A DNA stretch of 64,000 bases, taken from contig NC_092876.1 of assembly GCF_028372415.1 (NCBI RefSeq), positions 57,289,756-57,353,755 on the forward strand. Direction: 5' to 3'. The notes beneath the pieces were generated by a model, which saw only the letters and a list, made by a program, of their open reading frames with translations, was not told the DNA's origin and did not search any database. A program made the position numbers and the translations under genes. The stretch comes from Notamacropus eugenii. Lineage: Eukaryota > Chordata > Mammalia > Diprotodontia > Macropodidae. The stretch's first letter is position 1; each line of letters starts with the position of its first letter. Below are positions 21,546 to 32,412 of this stretch, one piece after another.

Positions 21546-21850
21546 TCACTTCTCTCCTCTTCTTTTCCCCCACCTACTCCCCCACCTTCCTTCCTTTTCT
21601 GTCAGGGAAGAAAGCAGGAATCCTCAATTGCAGAGGAATGTGAACATCTCCTTTTGAAATAATATCTGTTCCCCTGCTTTGAACCATTTTTGGAAAAAGA
21701 AATCTCACCTATCTCTGAAGATGAGACTTAGTGGAGTATTCTGTCTCTGGAGCCTGAAAGCTATTCTGTTGGCATCTTTGAAGTTTGAATTTGCATTCAT
21801 GCACCTTAAACACCAAATGCTCAATGGCGTTGGATGGACTGGAATACAAG
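21546..21850. other. unassigned sequence
   Basis: Unique, no feature recognised. Confidence 0.3.
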
Positions 21851-21854
21851 TGGA

Positions 21855-22255
21855 GAAGGTTAGAAGTAGAAGGGACCTTATAACACTGAATGTTATAGTT
21901 GGGAAGGATCTTAGACCAAAGAGTATCAGACCTGGAACATCTTAGAACTTGGAGCTTCTTAGAACATCTAGTATCTGAGCTTGAAGGGACTTAAGAGTTG
22001 ACAGAGGGCCCTTAGAATTTGGAATGTCAGAGCTGGGAGGGCCCTTAGAACCCAGACTGTCAGAGTGGGAGGGACCTTAGAACACAGGAGCGATCTTAGA
22101 AGACACAATGTCAGAGCTAGAAAGATCTTCAGAACATAGAATATTGCAGCTGGGAGAGGCCTCAGAAAACAGAATGCTGGAGCTAGGAAAAATCTTTAAG
22201 TCCTTTAATATTAGAATATAATTAATCAGAGCTAGAAAGGATCTTAGATACCCTT
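21855..22255 (-). repeat. 33-bp tandem array (MIR3 tail), about 11 units
   Basis: Repeated 'aatgtcagagctgggagggc' + 'ccttagaac' type units, interrupted on the right by a hAT-like element; MIR core follows at 22440. In MIR3 terms the array is on the minus strand, on the 3' side of the body. Confidence 0.82.
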
Positions 22256-22257
22256 TA

Positions 22258-22440
22258 GTACAAGGATTTTTTAACCTGGGATCAGTTAACTTAAAATTTT
22301 TGTTTTGATTACTATATTTCAGTATCATTAGTTTTCTTTATAATTCTGTGTATTTTATTTTATGTATTTACCAATATTATTCTTTGAAGGGGTCCATAGG
22401 TTTTACCAGACTGACTGCCCAAGAAGTTCATCTGACCCTT
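22258..22440 (+). mobile_element. hAT-like non-autonomous DNA transposon
   Basis: 'tttttaacctgggatcagtt' at one end, interior 'tatttcagtatcattag' and 'gaaggggtccataggtttta'. Inserted between the tail array and the core of a MIR3 copy. Confidence 0.62.
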
Positions 22441-22575
22441 TATAGCTTAGGGAAAAGGTCATGACTGACCTTGACGTGATTTGTTCAAAGTCACACAGCT
22501 TGTAAATGGTAGAGTTGGGACAGAACCCTGAGTCCTTATGCCACTATGTCCAGAGCCCAGTGCCCCACAGGTCAC
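22441..22575 (-). repeat. MIR3-type SINE body
   Basis: 'caaagtcacacagcttgtaa' and 'gagttgggacagaaccctga' in antisense order; belongs with the array at 21855-22255. Confidence 0.6.
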
Positions 22576-22799
22576 GTTGACTTCACATCCATACCCACAC
22601 ACATAGTATAAATTGTGCTCTCGAATCACCTTCATGTCTCAGTTGACACCCTAAAGGAGCAGAAAAGGGAGAAAAGAATTTCACACAAATCTGTGTGAAA
22701 CTGTGGGTCTCCATTAAGTGGTTGATTAAGGTCTTTTTAGCAGAGACAGACAATTGGAGAGATGTTGTCTGAGGATCTTTGTTCCTCCTCGTCACAAGT

Positions 22800-23140
22800 A
22801 TATGGGCTCTCTCCTCCCTCCATCTTCTCTCCCCTTTATCCTTTTCTCTTTCTTTTTATATCAATCTAGCTATTCTTCTTTCTTCATTCTTCTCAGCCTT
22901 TTTCTCCTTCTCTTTCTTACCTTCTCTCCTTTTCTCTTTTCTCTTCTCCCTTTGTTCTGCTTCTTGACTGATAAGTTCCTTGGTTCTCTTCTTTTCCCCT
23001 CCCTCTGGTCTTCTCTTTATCATTTCTTCCCTCTTTCCATCCCTCTTTCCCTCCTCCTCTTCTTTGTTTCCCCTCCTTTCTCCTTCTTCCCCTTCTCCTT
23101 TGTCCCCTATTACCCCTTTTTATTTCCTTTCCTTTCAGAA
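22800..23140. repeat. polypyrimidine tract
   Basis: C/T-rich for about 340 bp. The 174-codon Phe/Leu/Ser-rich frame and its antisense are compositional. Confidence 0.85.
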
Positions 23141-23715
23141 TCCTGTCAGCTCCCTCCCCATTTTTGGAGTTGTCCCAGAGGAGGTTGCTGGAGTTGTCTG
23201 TGGAAGTATGTGCCCAATCGGGCCCTGTGCCAACCGAGGTCTTTGTGCAAAGAGAGAGAATGTAGGTCAATGAGATGAATTGTTCATTCAAGGTGAGCCT
23301 GAGCGAGAGTGAGGTGCCTCTGATCACAAGTGACTACAGCCTCAGAGCACATGCCAGATGAATTCCTCTTTTCTGGGCTCTGAAAAGCAACAAATGTTAC
23401 CTCTGAGAGTGACATCCACCCTTCCTCCCTTGACCCTTCACCTTCTCTCTTATAACCCTGAGGACAAAGAGCTCTTGGTCCAGGGAGAGTGTCTGAGGGC
23501 TGGAGGTGTCACAATCTAGTTTATGTTGGGGAGTCATGACATGGGGAACTGGGGTCAGACTCAGGTGCTCCCCAGCACTGTCACCATGATCTTTAACACA
23601 GTTTGTAGCTTTAAAAAGTCTTTGGAAATCATTTGTCTCTGCACATTACTGAGCTGGGCTCCACATGAGGAAGTGACTCGTTTAAGTCTGATAGTAACCT
23701 CCTATAAGAAAGGGA
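23141..23715. other. unassigned unique sequence
   Basis: No repeat recognised. 23145-23330 has an unusually mixed composition and some CpG, but no clear exon. Confidence 0.3.
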
Positions 23716-23719
23716 CGAT

Positions 23720-24360
23720 GTCAATCCATGTAATGTCAGAGCTGGGAAGACCTTTTTAACATAAAAAGTCAGCACTAGGAAGGTACTTAGAAATTGAATG
23801 TTAGAGTTAAGAGGGGCTTTAAAACAAAGAATATCAGAACTGGGAGGGCCTTTAGAACACAGGATGTCAGAGGTGGAAGGACCCTTAGAACAGATAATGT
23901 CAGGGCTTGGAGGGCCCTTAGAACATAGAAAGTCAGCACTAGGAATGCCCTTAGAACATAGAATATTAGGCCTTGGAGGGGGCCTTTAGGATACAGAAAG
24001 TCACAACATTCTGAGAGGGAACTTAGAACAGAGAATATCAGAACTAGGAGGACCCTTAGAAAACAGAATGTCAGAGCTGGGAGAGTCCTTAGAACACAGA
24101 ATGTCAGAAATGTGAGGAACCTTAGAACACAGTATGTCAGAGCTAGAATGGGTTTTACAGTATAGATTCACAGATCTAGATTAGGCCTTCGAACCTAATA
24201 GAATGTTACAGCTGTAAAGTGACTTTACAATAAAAACCTTCAGAAATGTAAGAGATGTTAATAGGTCATAGAACGTCAGAAGAGGAAGGAATGTTAGAAC
24301 ATTCTATGTCAGAATTAGATGGGATCTTAGAAAAGAAAATGTTAGATAAAATTGAAGGGA
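23720..24360 (-). repeat. 33-bp tandem array (MIR3 tail), the longest in the window
   Basis: About 18 units over 640 bp. The central units are 33 bp, so one frame stays open at 23798-23989 with an 11-residue repeat (such as LEHRMSEVEGP). Units near the ends are more diverged. The array ends at the right near 'ggcagggaccaactagttca', which looks like the start of a MIR3-like body cut by an L2 piece. Confidence 0.85.
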
Positions 24361-24429
24361 CTCACTGTGGTTCTTATGAAATTGAGCTCTTCTCACACAA
24401 TCTGGAATGGTTGGCAGGGACCAACTAGT

Positions 24430-25025
24430 TCAATCAATCAACCAATCAGAATTCAATAAACATCCATTATGGGAGAGGCATTATGCTAGTAATTGAGGAT
24501 AAATAAAAACAAGGAAATAGTTACTACCCTCAAGGAGCTTACTTTCTGTTGGGAAAGAGAACATGTATCTATGCAAAGAAGGAGGAAGGAATCCAGCATG
24601 TTTGTAAAGTACTAAGCACTTTACAAATATTATCTGATTTATCCTCACAACCCTGGGAGGTAGGTGCTATCATTATTATCATTTTATAGTTGAACGAACA
24701 GAGCAATTACTAATTGCTTACTATGTGCAAAGCACTGAGGATACAAAAAGATGATTTTTTATGACAGTCCCTGCTCTCCAGGAATTAGTTATCTGTTCAC
24801 GCAAGTATAATGCATGCACTTACAAGTGCATTCAGAGCACATAATAGAAAATACTGAGTTTAGGGGAGAGGCACCAGCATATGAGGTAATCAGGAAAAGC
24901 TTTACATAGAGGGGGACACTTGAGATGAACTCTGAAGTAAATTAAGAATTCTAATTTTTAATTAGAGGAGAAAATGTATTCCAGGAGTGAAAAATAGGTT
25001 GGCTAAAGGCATGGAGTTGGGAAAT
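24430..25025 (-). repeat. L2 3'-end fragments around a MIR piece
   Basis: Antisense L2 at 24430-24600 ('ccctcaaggagcttactttc') and 24695-25025 ('gcttactatgtgcaaagcac'), separated by MIR sequence at 24605-24692 (tttacaaatattatctgatt). Confidence 0.65.
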
Positions 25026-25034
25026 GGAATATAT

Positions 25035-25265
25035 TTTGTTGTTGTTCAGTCATGCCTGATTCTTCATGGTTTTGTTGTCAAAGATACTGGACTGGTTTGC
25101 CATTTCCTTCTTCAACTCATTCTACAGATGAGGAAACTGAGGTAAACAGGATTGAGTGACTTTCCCAGAGTCACATAACTAGTGTGTGAGTCAGGATTTG
25201 AACTTAGAAAGTTGAGTCTTCCTAGCCAGACCCTGAGCTCTATGCACTATGGCTCCCGCTAACTA
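25035..25265 (-). repeat. tRNA-headed RTE-type SINE (MAR1-like)
   Basis: Antisense copy: 'gttgttgttcagtcatgcct', 'tggtttgccatttccttctt', core, and head remnant at about 25250. Confidence 0.82.
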
Positions 25266-26149
25266 CCTCTATATACTTTCTGAAATACAGCAAAAGAGCT
25301 AGTCTGGCTGTATCCTAGAGTATGTGAGGAGCAGAAATGTATAATAAGCCTTGTAAGTTTCTATTTCTATTACATATCTTAAAAGAAATTCATTCAATTT
25401 TTCTTGAAGACCTCCCAAAAGGGATAATACGCTATGTGTTGAGACTACTCCCAATTAGACAGCTCTAATTGACAGGAAATTTTTTTTTCCTTCTACATCT
25501 TAATTTTTTCTCTTCGCAACTTTACCCATTATTTCTATTTGTGTTCTCTAGGTCTGAGCAGAGCAAATCTGATGCTTCCTTCACTTGGGCAGTTCTTCAG
25601 ATACTTGATGAAAGTGACCATATTTTCCCCGAGTCTCCTTTTGGCTAAATATTCCTACATACTACAATGGATTCTCATGTGGCAAGAACTCAAGGCCCCT
25701 CACCAACCTGGTGGGCCTCCTCTGAATGCACCTTAGCCTACCAATGTCCTTTGTACAATGTGGCATTGAGAACTGGACACAATAATGCAGATGAGGTCAG
25801 ACTAGGGCAGTATACAATGAAGTTAGTGCGCTGTTCATCTTGGACATGCACTGTAGCTTATTGTACCTTAAAACATACTAAGACTGAACAAACTTTCTTG
25901 ATTGCTGTATCATAATAATGGACTCATGTTGATCTTGTGGTCCACTAAAACCTCCAGATCTTAAAAAAAAGATTATTGATACCTTTTACTTGAGAATACC
26001 TTCTATTTATTATTATTCATTTGTTTGTTTGTTGTTTTTATCATACTACTTTTCATCATATATTATCATATATTATTTATAACTTTAGTTATATCCTATA
26101 GATGCCTCCTGATTTCCTTTATCACAAAGAAAAATAATTAGCAAAACAA

Positions 26150-26410
26150 ACCTAGATGGTAACCTTATCAGTCACTCAATTAAGTACCTACAAAGTGTTG
26201 GGTCTACTGTGCTAAATGCCAAGAATACAAAGCAAAGCTAAGGATAGTTCCCATTCTCAAAAGAATTCACATACAAATAAGATAGGAAGGATTGGAGGTA
26301 ATCATCAGAGGAAAGGTGTTAGCATTCTAAGGGGGATCAGAAAGACTTCTTTTTAGGACTTTAGCTGGTTGGAAGGAAAACATGGAAGGAATATGAGGCA
26401 CCCATAGGCC
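26150..26410 (-). repeat. L2 3' fragment inserted in CR1/L3
   Basis: 'actcaattaagtacctacaa' terminus and 'cattctcaaaagaattcaca'. Confidence 0.55.
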
Positions 26411-26429
26411 CTGACCTTTACACCAATTA

Positions 26430-26610
26430 AGGAGTATTTCATCATTTAAGTTGCCTTTAATCCAAGTTCAATATTCTTTTGGCATTTTTTACATTGACAC
26501 CAGAATAATTGTGCATATTTCTCTCCTTCCTGATTCTCATTTCTTCATCCAATATCAGTCCATATAAGTTTTCCCATGTTCCCATAAATTCTTCATAAGC
26601 CACCCCCCAC
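26430..26610 (-). repeat. L1-like 3'UTR fragment
   Basis: 'tcatccaatatcagtccata' parallels the L1 antisense phrase 'actcagcatcagttcatgta'; otherwise diverged. Low certainty. Confidence 0.35.
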
Positions 26611-26939
26611 CCCCATCTTTCCCAAACTGTACTATGCCAAAGTCTCTCCTATCTGGCACTTGTGTGAACTTCTAATCCCAAATGGAAGATTTTACGCTTA
26701 TCCCCATTACATTTTGTAAAGTCCTTCCATTAGAGTTGACCCCAAATCCTAGCCTTTTCACCTCTGACTGGTCCAGATTTTGTCATTCATTGGCTTAGCC
26801 ATCCCTTCCAGTTTTCCATCATCTGCAAGTTTGAAACAGACATACCATCTATACATTTGAACAAGTAATTAAAAAAAGTTAAGTAGCCCAGAGTCAAGAA
26901 CATATTGTGAAAAGGACAGAGCTTTTCTTACCCTTGCCC

Positions 26940-27215
26940 AAGGTAACCAGTTCGGAGCTGACTAAATGGGACATTCAGAATATGTGTTTGTTGGTTGCAT
27001 GGGTTTGCACAGGGCATTGGCTGGCCCACAACTTTTGTGCATGTGCATGCCAATACCCCATGCAAACTGATTGTTTGATAGGGACTAACTCCTGGAAAGT
27101 ACTCTTGGAGAAGACTCCTCTTTGCTCATGAAAGTGACAGAGCAAAGATCCATGCTTTCTGTTAACTTCAACTCCATCTGCCACACACTCACCCCAATCT
27201 CTCTCACCAACAATT
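26940..27215. other. unassigned sequence
   Basis: Unique; overlapping 74- and 69-codon frames on opposite strands have no recognisable domain. Confidence 0.3.
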
Positions 27216-27234
27216 TTCAGAGCTGGTGCAAAGG

Positions 27235-27365
27235 GGGAAAAGGGTGCTGGAATGGAAATCCAAAGAATCGGGTTCTAGTCCCAGATCTGCTGCTAACTTG
27301 CTGTGTGATTTGGGTTGTGCCTTCTTCTATCTGTGCTTCAGTTTCCTCATCTATAAAATGTAATG
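27235..27365 (+). repeat. MIR3-type SINE
   Basis: 'gaatcgggttctagtcccag' and 'cagtttcctcatctataaaa' in sense order. Confidence 0.65.
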
Positions 27366-27499
27366 AACACATTTGGAAAAGGGAACGTATGTGATTTCAT
27401 TGGTATTAAAAACTCCCCAGCAATGAAATCATCAATGTAGGCCAGCCATTGTTCAGTAACTTACATGTTTTAGAGAGCTGCCAGGTTAATAAGAAAAGA

Positions 27500-27695
27500 G
27501 ATGTAGTATATACACATGTATAATATAGAATATACATATGTGTATATGTATAGATATGCATAGTATGTACATGTATAATGTGTATGCGAACATGTTGCTA
27601 TGTGCATACCTATATGCACTGTATACATGCACATATATGTACACATATCTGCATATTGCATACATGTACATGTACATATATACACATATGTGAAG
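27500..27695. repeat. TA/CA/TG low-complexity block
   Basis: Alternating purine-pyrimidine (tacacatgtataat, catgtacatgtacatata) of the kind that can adopt Z-DNA. Confidence 0.85.
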
Positions 27696-27718
27696 AAAGA
27701 GATATGAGAGAGAAAGAT

Positions 27719-27777
<59 letters not shown>
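27719..27777. repeat. (GA)n microsatellite
   Basis: Nearly pure GA repeat of about 58 bp. Confidence 0.97.
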
Positions 27778-27781
<4 letters not shown>

Positions 27782-27954
27782 ATATCTCCCGTACAGCAGA
27801 GGGAAATTATTGGAGAGGGATTATGAACTCATTCCTTGCTTGGAACTCCCCAACAATTTCCAATGTGACTACTGCACAAGAGAGATTCTATGATTCTAGG
27901 TTTAGAAATGATAAAATTGTAAATAATTCCAATGAAAGAAAAAGTTGGGAATCA

Positions 27955-28080
27955 AAACCATGACCTCTTTGGTCTCAATTTCCCCATCTATAAAATAGAG
28001 ATGACAATCTCTGTGCTACTTATCTCAAGGGATGTTGTCAAGACCCAACAATAAAATGAGTAGAAGAATACTCCAACAAA
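27955..28080 (+). repeat. MIR-type SINE fragment
   Basis: 'ctcaatttccccatctataa' + 'aatagagatgac', degraded L2-like end. Confidence 0.5.
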
Positions 28081-28284
28081 TCTGAATGCCTTAGGAAAGG
28101 AAGGGGGGGGCTCTCTGTCCACATTTATCCAACAAACTCTCCTAAAGGAACAATGCAAGAAAATAAATGACACTTCATCATGGACTTGATGGATTCCAAA
28201 AAACAGGTTGAGGTGAAAGAATCAAGACAGAGAGACTCATTTTAGTCTTTCATTCCTAAGTTTTTGCAACTGAAAGTACCCAAT

Positions 28285-28525
28285 AATAGAATCACAGAAT
28301 GTCGGAGCTGAGAGGATCCTTAGAATGCAAACTCTTTGCTTTTGAAGGCCACACTAGAACATGGAATACTAGGTTTGCTAAGGACCTTAGAATATGGAAT
28401 ATTTAAGTACAACATGTTTACATTGAGAAAAGAAACAGAATATAGAATGTTACAACTCTTAAAATACAAAATATTAATGCTAGAAAGAAATTCAGAACAC
28501 AGAATTTCAAGGCTGCAAATATAGT
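28285..28525 (-). repeat. 33-bp tandem array (MIR3 tail), diverged
   Basis: Six or so units starting 'cagaatgtcggagctgagag' + 'gatccttagaa'; right-hand units are AT-drifted. Confidence 0.65.
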
Positions 28526-28534
28526 CCAGGAAAA

Positions 28535-28740
28535 AAATAACTAGTGTGAATATAGTGCTTTAAAATTTGAAAAACCCTGTTTATATCTTGTCTTATTTGA
28601 TCCTCATAACAACCCTGGGAGATAGGTGCTGTTATTACCCTCATTTTACAAATAAGGAAACTGAGGCAGACAACAGTTAAGTGACTTGCCCAGGTCACAC
28701 AGGTCATAAGTGTCTAAAGCAGAATTTGACTTCTCTTTCT
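28535..28740 (-). repeat. MIR-type SINE
   Basis: Antisense, well preserved: 'ataacaaccctgggagatag', 'ataaggaaactgaggcagac', 'agtgacttgcccaggtcaca'. Confidence 0.75.
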
Positions 28741-28789
28741 TCCTCCATGGCCAGTTCTCTCTCCGTTTGATCATCTAGGTCCTAAAGAC

Positions 28790-28890
28790 CACCCATTCCA
28801 ATCCTGTCTCCTCTCCTCCTGTCCCCTCCCCTCCTCTCCTTTTCTCTCCTTTCCTCTCCTCTTCTCTCCCTTCTTCTTTCTCCATAGTCC
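28790..28890. repeat. CT-rich tract
   Basis: Repeated ctcctctcctttt-type sequence. Confidence 0.85.
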
Positions 28891-29245
28891 TTTCTACATC
28901 ATCCCTGCCATTAGTCTCCCCCAGAATCAGGACTTGAACCCAAATATTCTTATTCAAAATCATTCCAGGACTAGTTAGTCTTACAGGTAGTGCTACTTTG
29001 CCCCTTGCTGATACAAATAGCGTATATTTTCTCTTTCAGTATCACTTTCCAACTACTTCCTTTTCCTTGCTGTCTTCAGGGATGCCTTGCCTGGGCACTG
29101 AGGGAATATTAGTAATATCAAGACACCACTTGGAAATCTGGACTCAAATGTGTATCTATGGATCTATGATAACTATATATCTATGTACATATTATCTATG
29201 ATGCTATGACCTAAATACATTAACTGCTGATTGAAAAATTACAAG
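28891..29245. other. unassigned sequence
   Basis: No gene or clear repeat; a MIR head remnant may start at about 28920. Confidence 0.25.
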
Positions 29246-29249
29246 GTAG

Positions 29250-29588
29250 GACAGAATTCCTTCCCTATATGTGACCTAGGACGAATCTCTTTGTCTCCCT
29301 GAGTCTCAGTTTCCATGGTTAAAAAATGGGTACTGTGATAGATAGCTCTTGTCCCTGCCTTAAAGGGTGGTTGTGAGACTCAAATAAGATAATGGACATA
29401 CAACTCTTTGAAAACTCAAAAGTGTCATACAAAAGTCATTTCTCCTCCTCCTCCTTTTCTTTCTCCCTCCCACCATTATTATTTTTATCTTTCCTGCCTC
29501 CTTCAAAAGACTGTTCTGAGGATCAAATGAGATAATGGAAATAAAGTACTTCACGACAGTGGAGTGTTCTATAAATGTCTTCTAAAAT
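29250..29588 (+). repeat. MIR-type SINE with duplicated 3' half
   Basis: 29250-29430 is a sense MIR. After a CT-rich insert, 29505-29588 repeats its 3' half (ctgaggatcaaatgagataa). Two independent MIRs or an internal duplication are both possible. Confidence 0.55.
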
Positions 29589-29804
29589 TCTAAAATTTCA
29601 TCAGGGGGAACTCCATTCACTGACCCACATCCGAACCTCTCCATCCCTTAGTGGATGACATCATGAGTTACTGTAGACAAAAAAAGAAGAAAAGGAAAAA
29701 AGAAAGATCTTCAAAGTAGCTAACAATGAGCCTAGTTGGTTCTTGGATGACAGCCTACTGTCAGGCCATACCTGAAGCCTTCCCATTTTGGTAGGACCTG
29801 GGAA
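29589..29804. other. unassigned sequence
   Basis: Nothing recognised except an A/G-rich patch at 29680-29708. Confidence 0.3.
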
Positions 29805-30105
29805 GTGGCAAGAGCATTGAATCTGACATCAGAGGATTTGGGTTCAAATTCAGGCTATGATAAGAATTTAATAAATGTCCCTTGTATGTGAGCACTACAT
29901 TAGGTGCTGAGGATATGATGGTAAGAACAAAACATTACCTGCCCACAGGGAGCTTGGCATAAGAGAAACAACATGTATACAAGTATAAACAGAGTAAATA
30001 CAATGGTTATCTGTGCAACTTCACCTTTATGGGTCTCAATTTCCTCATTTATAAAGTGAGGGTCTTGGTTGAGATGACTTCTAAGATACCTTTATGACAT
30101 TGTGG
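29805..30105 (+). repeat. MIR3-type SINE split by an L2 3' end
   Basis: MIR3 head at 29805-29862 (gcaagagcattgaatctgac), antisense L2 end at 29865-30008 (gtgagcactacattaggtgc), then MIR3 resumes at 30010-30105 (gtctcaatttcctcatttat). Confidence 0.6.
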
Positions 30106-30199
30106 CATGCTGGAGTTGGTGCTCCACTGGGTCATGACTTCAGAGCCATTTTCTAAGTAGCTGTCAAGTCCTGTCCATTCTCCCTCCACAGCATCTCTC

Positions 30200-30540
30200 A
30201 CAGAAAATGAGGGGAGTGAATTAGAAGACTTTAAAGCTCTTTTGTAGCTCTAAATTTATGATCCTACAGTTTTATGTCCAGAGGTTCCTTCCAATTTGAA
30301 CATTCCATGTTTGAGGACCCCTTCTAGCTCTGACATCTTGTGTTCTAAGGACCCTCTGAGCTCTGACATTCCGTGTTCTAAGAACACTCCCAGTTCTGAC
30401 ATTTTGCGCTCTAAGGGCTTTCCTGGCTCTGGCATCTTATGTTCTAAGGTTTTGTCAGGATCTGACATTCTAACATAGATCTGACATTCTATGTTCTATT
30501 GTCTACACCCAACTTAATATCCTATAATCTATCTTAGGGG
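30200..30540 (+). repeat. MIR3 3' body followed by 33-bp tandem array
   Basis: MIR3 body remnant (aaaatgaggggagtgaatta) leads directly into about eight units such as 'gttctaaggaccctctgagc' + 'tctgacattccgt'. The minus-strand frame at 30468-30256 shows the corresponding 11-residue repeat (SELGVFLEHGM). Key example of a tail array attached to its SINE. Confidence 0.82.
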
Positions 30541-31029
30541 CCTTGAAGGATGCTTAGGAGCTGGTTAGTTGGAGAAGAGAGGGAAAGCCATTTGAAGAGG
30601 GGAGAATGAAGTCATCTACAAAGTCCCTCTGAGTCCTAGGATCATCTTAGCTTAAATATCTCCATTGTTACTAATTCTCTTACAAGCATACGTGTGCATA
30701 TATGTGTAGGCAGATGATTTTCACATTTTCTCTTTGCCTAGACCTCCTCAGTGTCCCTAACAGGTGCACATACTAGCCACAGCTGTTGGCTTCTCTGGCC
30801 AGTCTTCCTTCCCATGTCTAGTGCTGAGGCCACATTCATCTGTACCCCTCCCATCTGGAAGCTCCTGTTTCACATTCACAGGACACCTCCTGTCCTTAAC
30901 CTTGGGCAGAACTGAAGTTCAAAGTTGCGTTCTTCACACTGTACCCTATTCACCCTTCAGAGAGCAGCTCACTGTTCTGTGCACGTGGGAAATGAGCCAA
31001 AACCACTATTGCTCAACTGGAAATATTGT
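30541..31029. other. unassigned unique sequence
   Basis: No repeat recognised; a 114-codon frame starts at 30764 but has no recognisable domain and lacks supporting splice signals. Confidence 0.3.
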
Positions 31030-31260
31030 CAAAGTTTCTTCCAATTCCCTTCCTTTTTTCCTCGTTGATGGCAGTCAGCTATTTTTTTTTTCCTGCTGCA
31101 GGTGCTAATGAGATTGTTCGTACCACAGCTGAACATATAAACGCACACATTGAATTATGGGCAACGCCAGGCTAGGCTGTATTTAAAATAGCAACTTCAT
31201 TACTCACAGACTGCCTGAGAATACTAGAGTGGCATTATTATTGGATCTGAGACTGGTTGG
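31030..31260. promoter_or_regulatory. candidate conserved noncoding block
   Basis: Repeat-free, with E-box-like and homeodomain-like words: 'ctgcaggtgctaatgagatt', 'acacattgaattatgggcaa', 'gtatttaaaatagcaacttc' (MEF2-like AT core). Conservation inferred. Confidence 0.42.
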
Positions 31261-31397
31261 AGTTTGTTGTCAGTTTCATTGTTTTAGATTTTACATTGTT
31301 GGAGAGTGTTCATTTTTTAATCTGTAAAATGGGTATAATACTATATATCTCAAAATAAAACTTGAGGGGGATGGATCTTTGACCTGTAAGATTCCTT

Positions 31398-31412
31398 TCC
31401 ACCATATTTTAT
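31398..31412. repeat. 15-bp target-site duplication, left copy
   Basis: tccaccatattttat, identical to 34185-34199; brackets the HAL1-like element. Confidence 0.93.
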
Positions 31413-32247
31413 TTTATTTTTTTTTATTTAATTAATTTATTTAACTTTTAACATTCATTTTCACAAAATTTTGGGTTCCAAATTTTCTTCCCATTTGTCC
31501 TCTCCCCCCACCCCAAAACACCGAGCATTCTAATTGTCCCTATCACCAATCTGCCCTCTCTTCTATCATCCCTCCCTTCCCTTGTCCCCATCTTCTCTTT
31601 TGTCCTGTAGGGCCAGATAACTTTCTATACCCCTTTACCTGCATTTCTTATGTCCTAGTAGCAAGAACAGTACTTGACAGTTGTTCCAAAACTTTGAGTT
31701 CCAACTTCTCTTCATCCCTCCCTCCCCATCCATTCCCTTTGGAAGGCAAGCAATTCAATATAGGTCATGTCTGTGTAGTTTTGCAAATGACTTCCATAGT
31801 AGTTGTGTTGTGTAAGACTAACTATATTTCCCTCCATCCTATCCTGCCCCCCCATTGCTTCTATTCTCTCTTTTGATCCTGTCCCTCCCCAAGAGTGTTG
31901 ACTTCAAATTGCTGCCTCCTCCTACTGCCCTCCCTTCCACCATCCCCCCCCCCCCACCTTGCTTATCCCCTTCTTGTCCACTTTCCTGTATTGTAAGATA
32001 GGTTTTCATACCAATATGAGTGTGCATTTTATTCCTTCCTTTAGTGGAATGTGATGAGAGTAAACTTCATGTTTTTCTCTCACCTTCCTTCTTTTTCCCT
32101 CCACTAAAAAATCTTTTGCTTGCCTCTTTTATGAGAGATAATTTGCCCCATTCCATATCTCCCTTTCTCCTCCCAATATATTTCTCTCTCACTGCTTAAT
32201 TTCATTTTTTTAAGGATATGATCCCATCCTATTCAATTCACTCTGTG

Positions 32248-32248
32248 C

Positions 32249-32277
<29 letters not shown>
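32248..32277. repeat. (TG)n microsatellite in HAL1 3'UTR
   Basis: About 15 TG units (CA on the element's sense strand); the older copy has the same repeat enlarged at 51611. Confidence 0.95.
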
Positions 32278-32280
<3 letters not shown>

Positions 32281-32412
32281 CCCACCCACTACCCAGATAC
32301 TGAAAAGTTTCAAGAGTTATAAACATTTCCTTTCCATGAAGTAATGTAAATAGTTCAGCTTTAGTAAGTCCCTTATGACTTCTCTTTGCTGTTTACCTTT
32401 TCATGCTTCTCT

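Larger units (their letters stand above)
25420..26935 (-). mobile_element. CR1/L3 LINE, RT C-terminal region, split by later insertions
   Basis: 25540-25975 read on the minus strand gives decayed RT-tail peptide [15 protein letters not shown], the CR1-clade 'VQRRATRMVKGLE' block; 'gaactggacacaataatgca' is its typical antisense phrase. 26620-26935 resumes upstream sequence ('tccagttttccatcatctgc', 'aacagacataccatctatac'). Between them lie an L2 end and an L1-like piece. Strongly decayed. Confidence 0.65.

Noticed and set aside
23798-23989. Protein with an 11-residue repeat (LEHRMSEVEGP-type)
   Set aside because: It is the 33-bp SINE-tail array read in frame; the same happens on the minus strand at 30468-30256. 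Unit drift is not codon-like.
23720-24360. CRISPR-like regular repeat
   Set aside because: Units are directly tandem with no spacers, and the genome is vertebrate; it is a minisatellite.
30764-31108. 114-codon frame next to the candidate enhancer at 31.0 kb
   Set aside because: No recognisable domain, no splice or start context, and it runs into the noncoding block.
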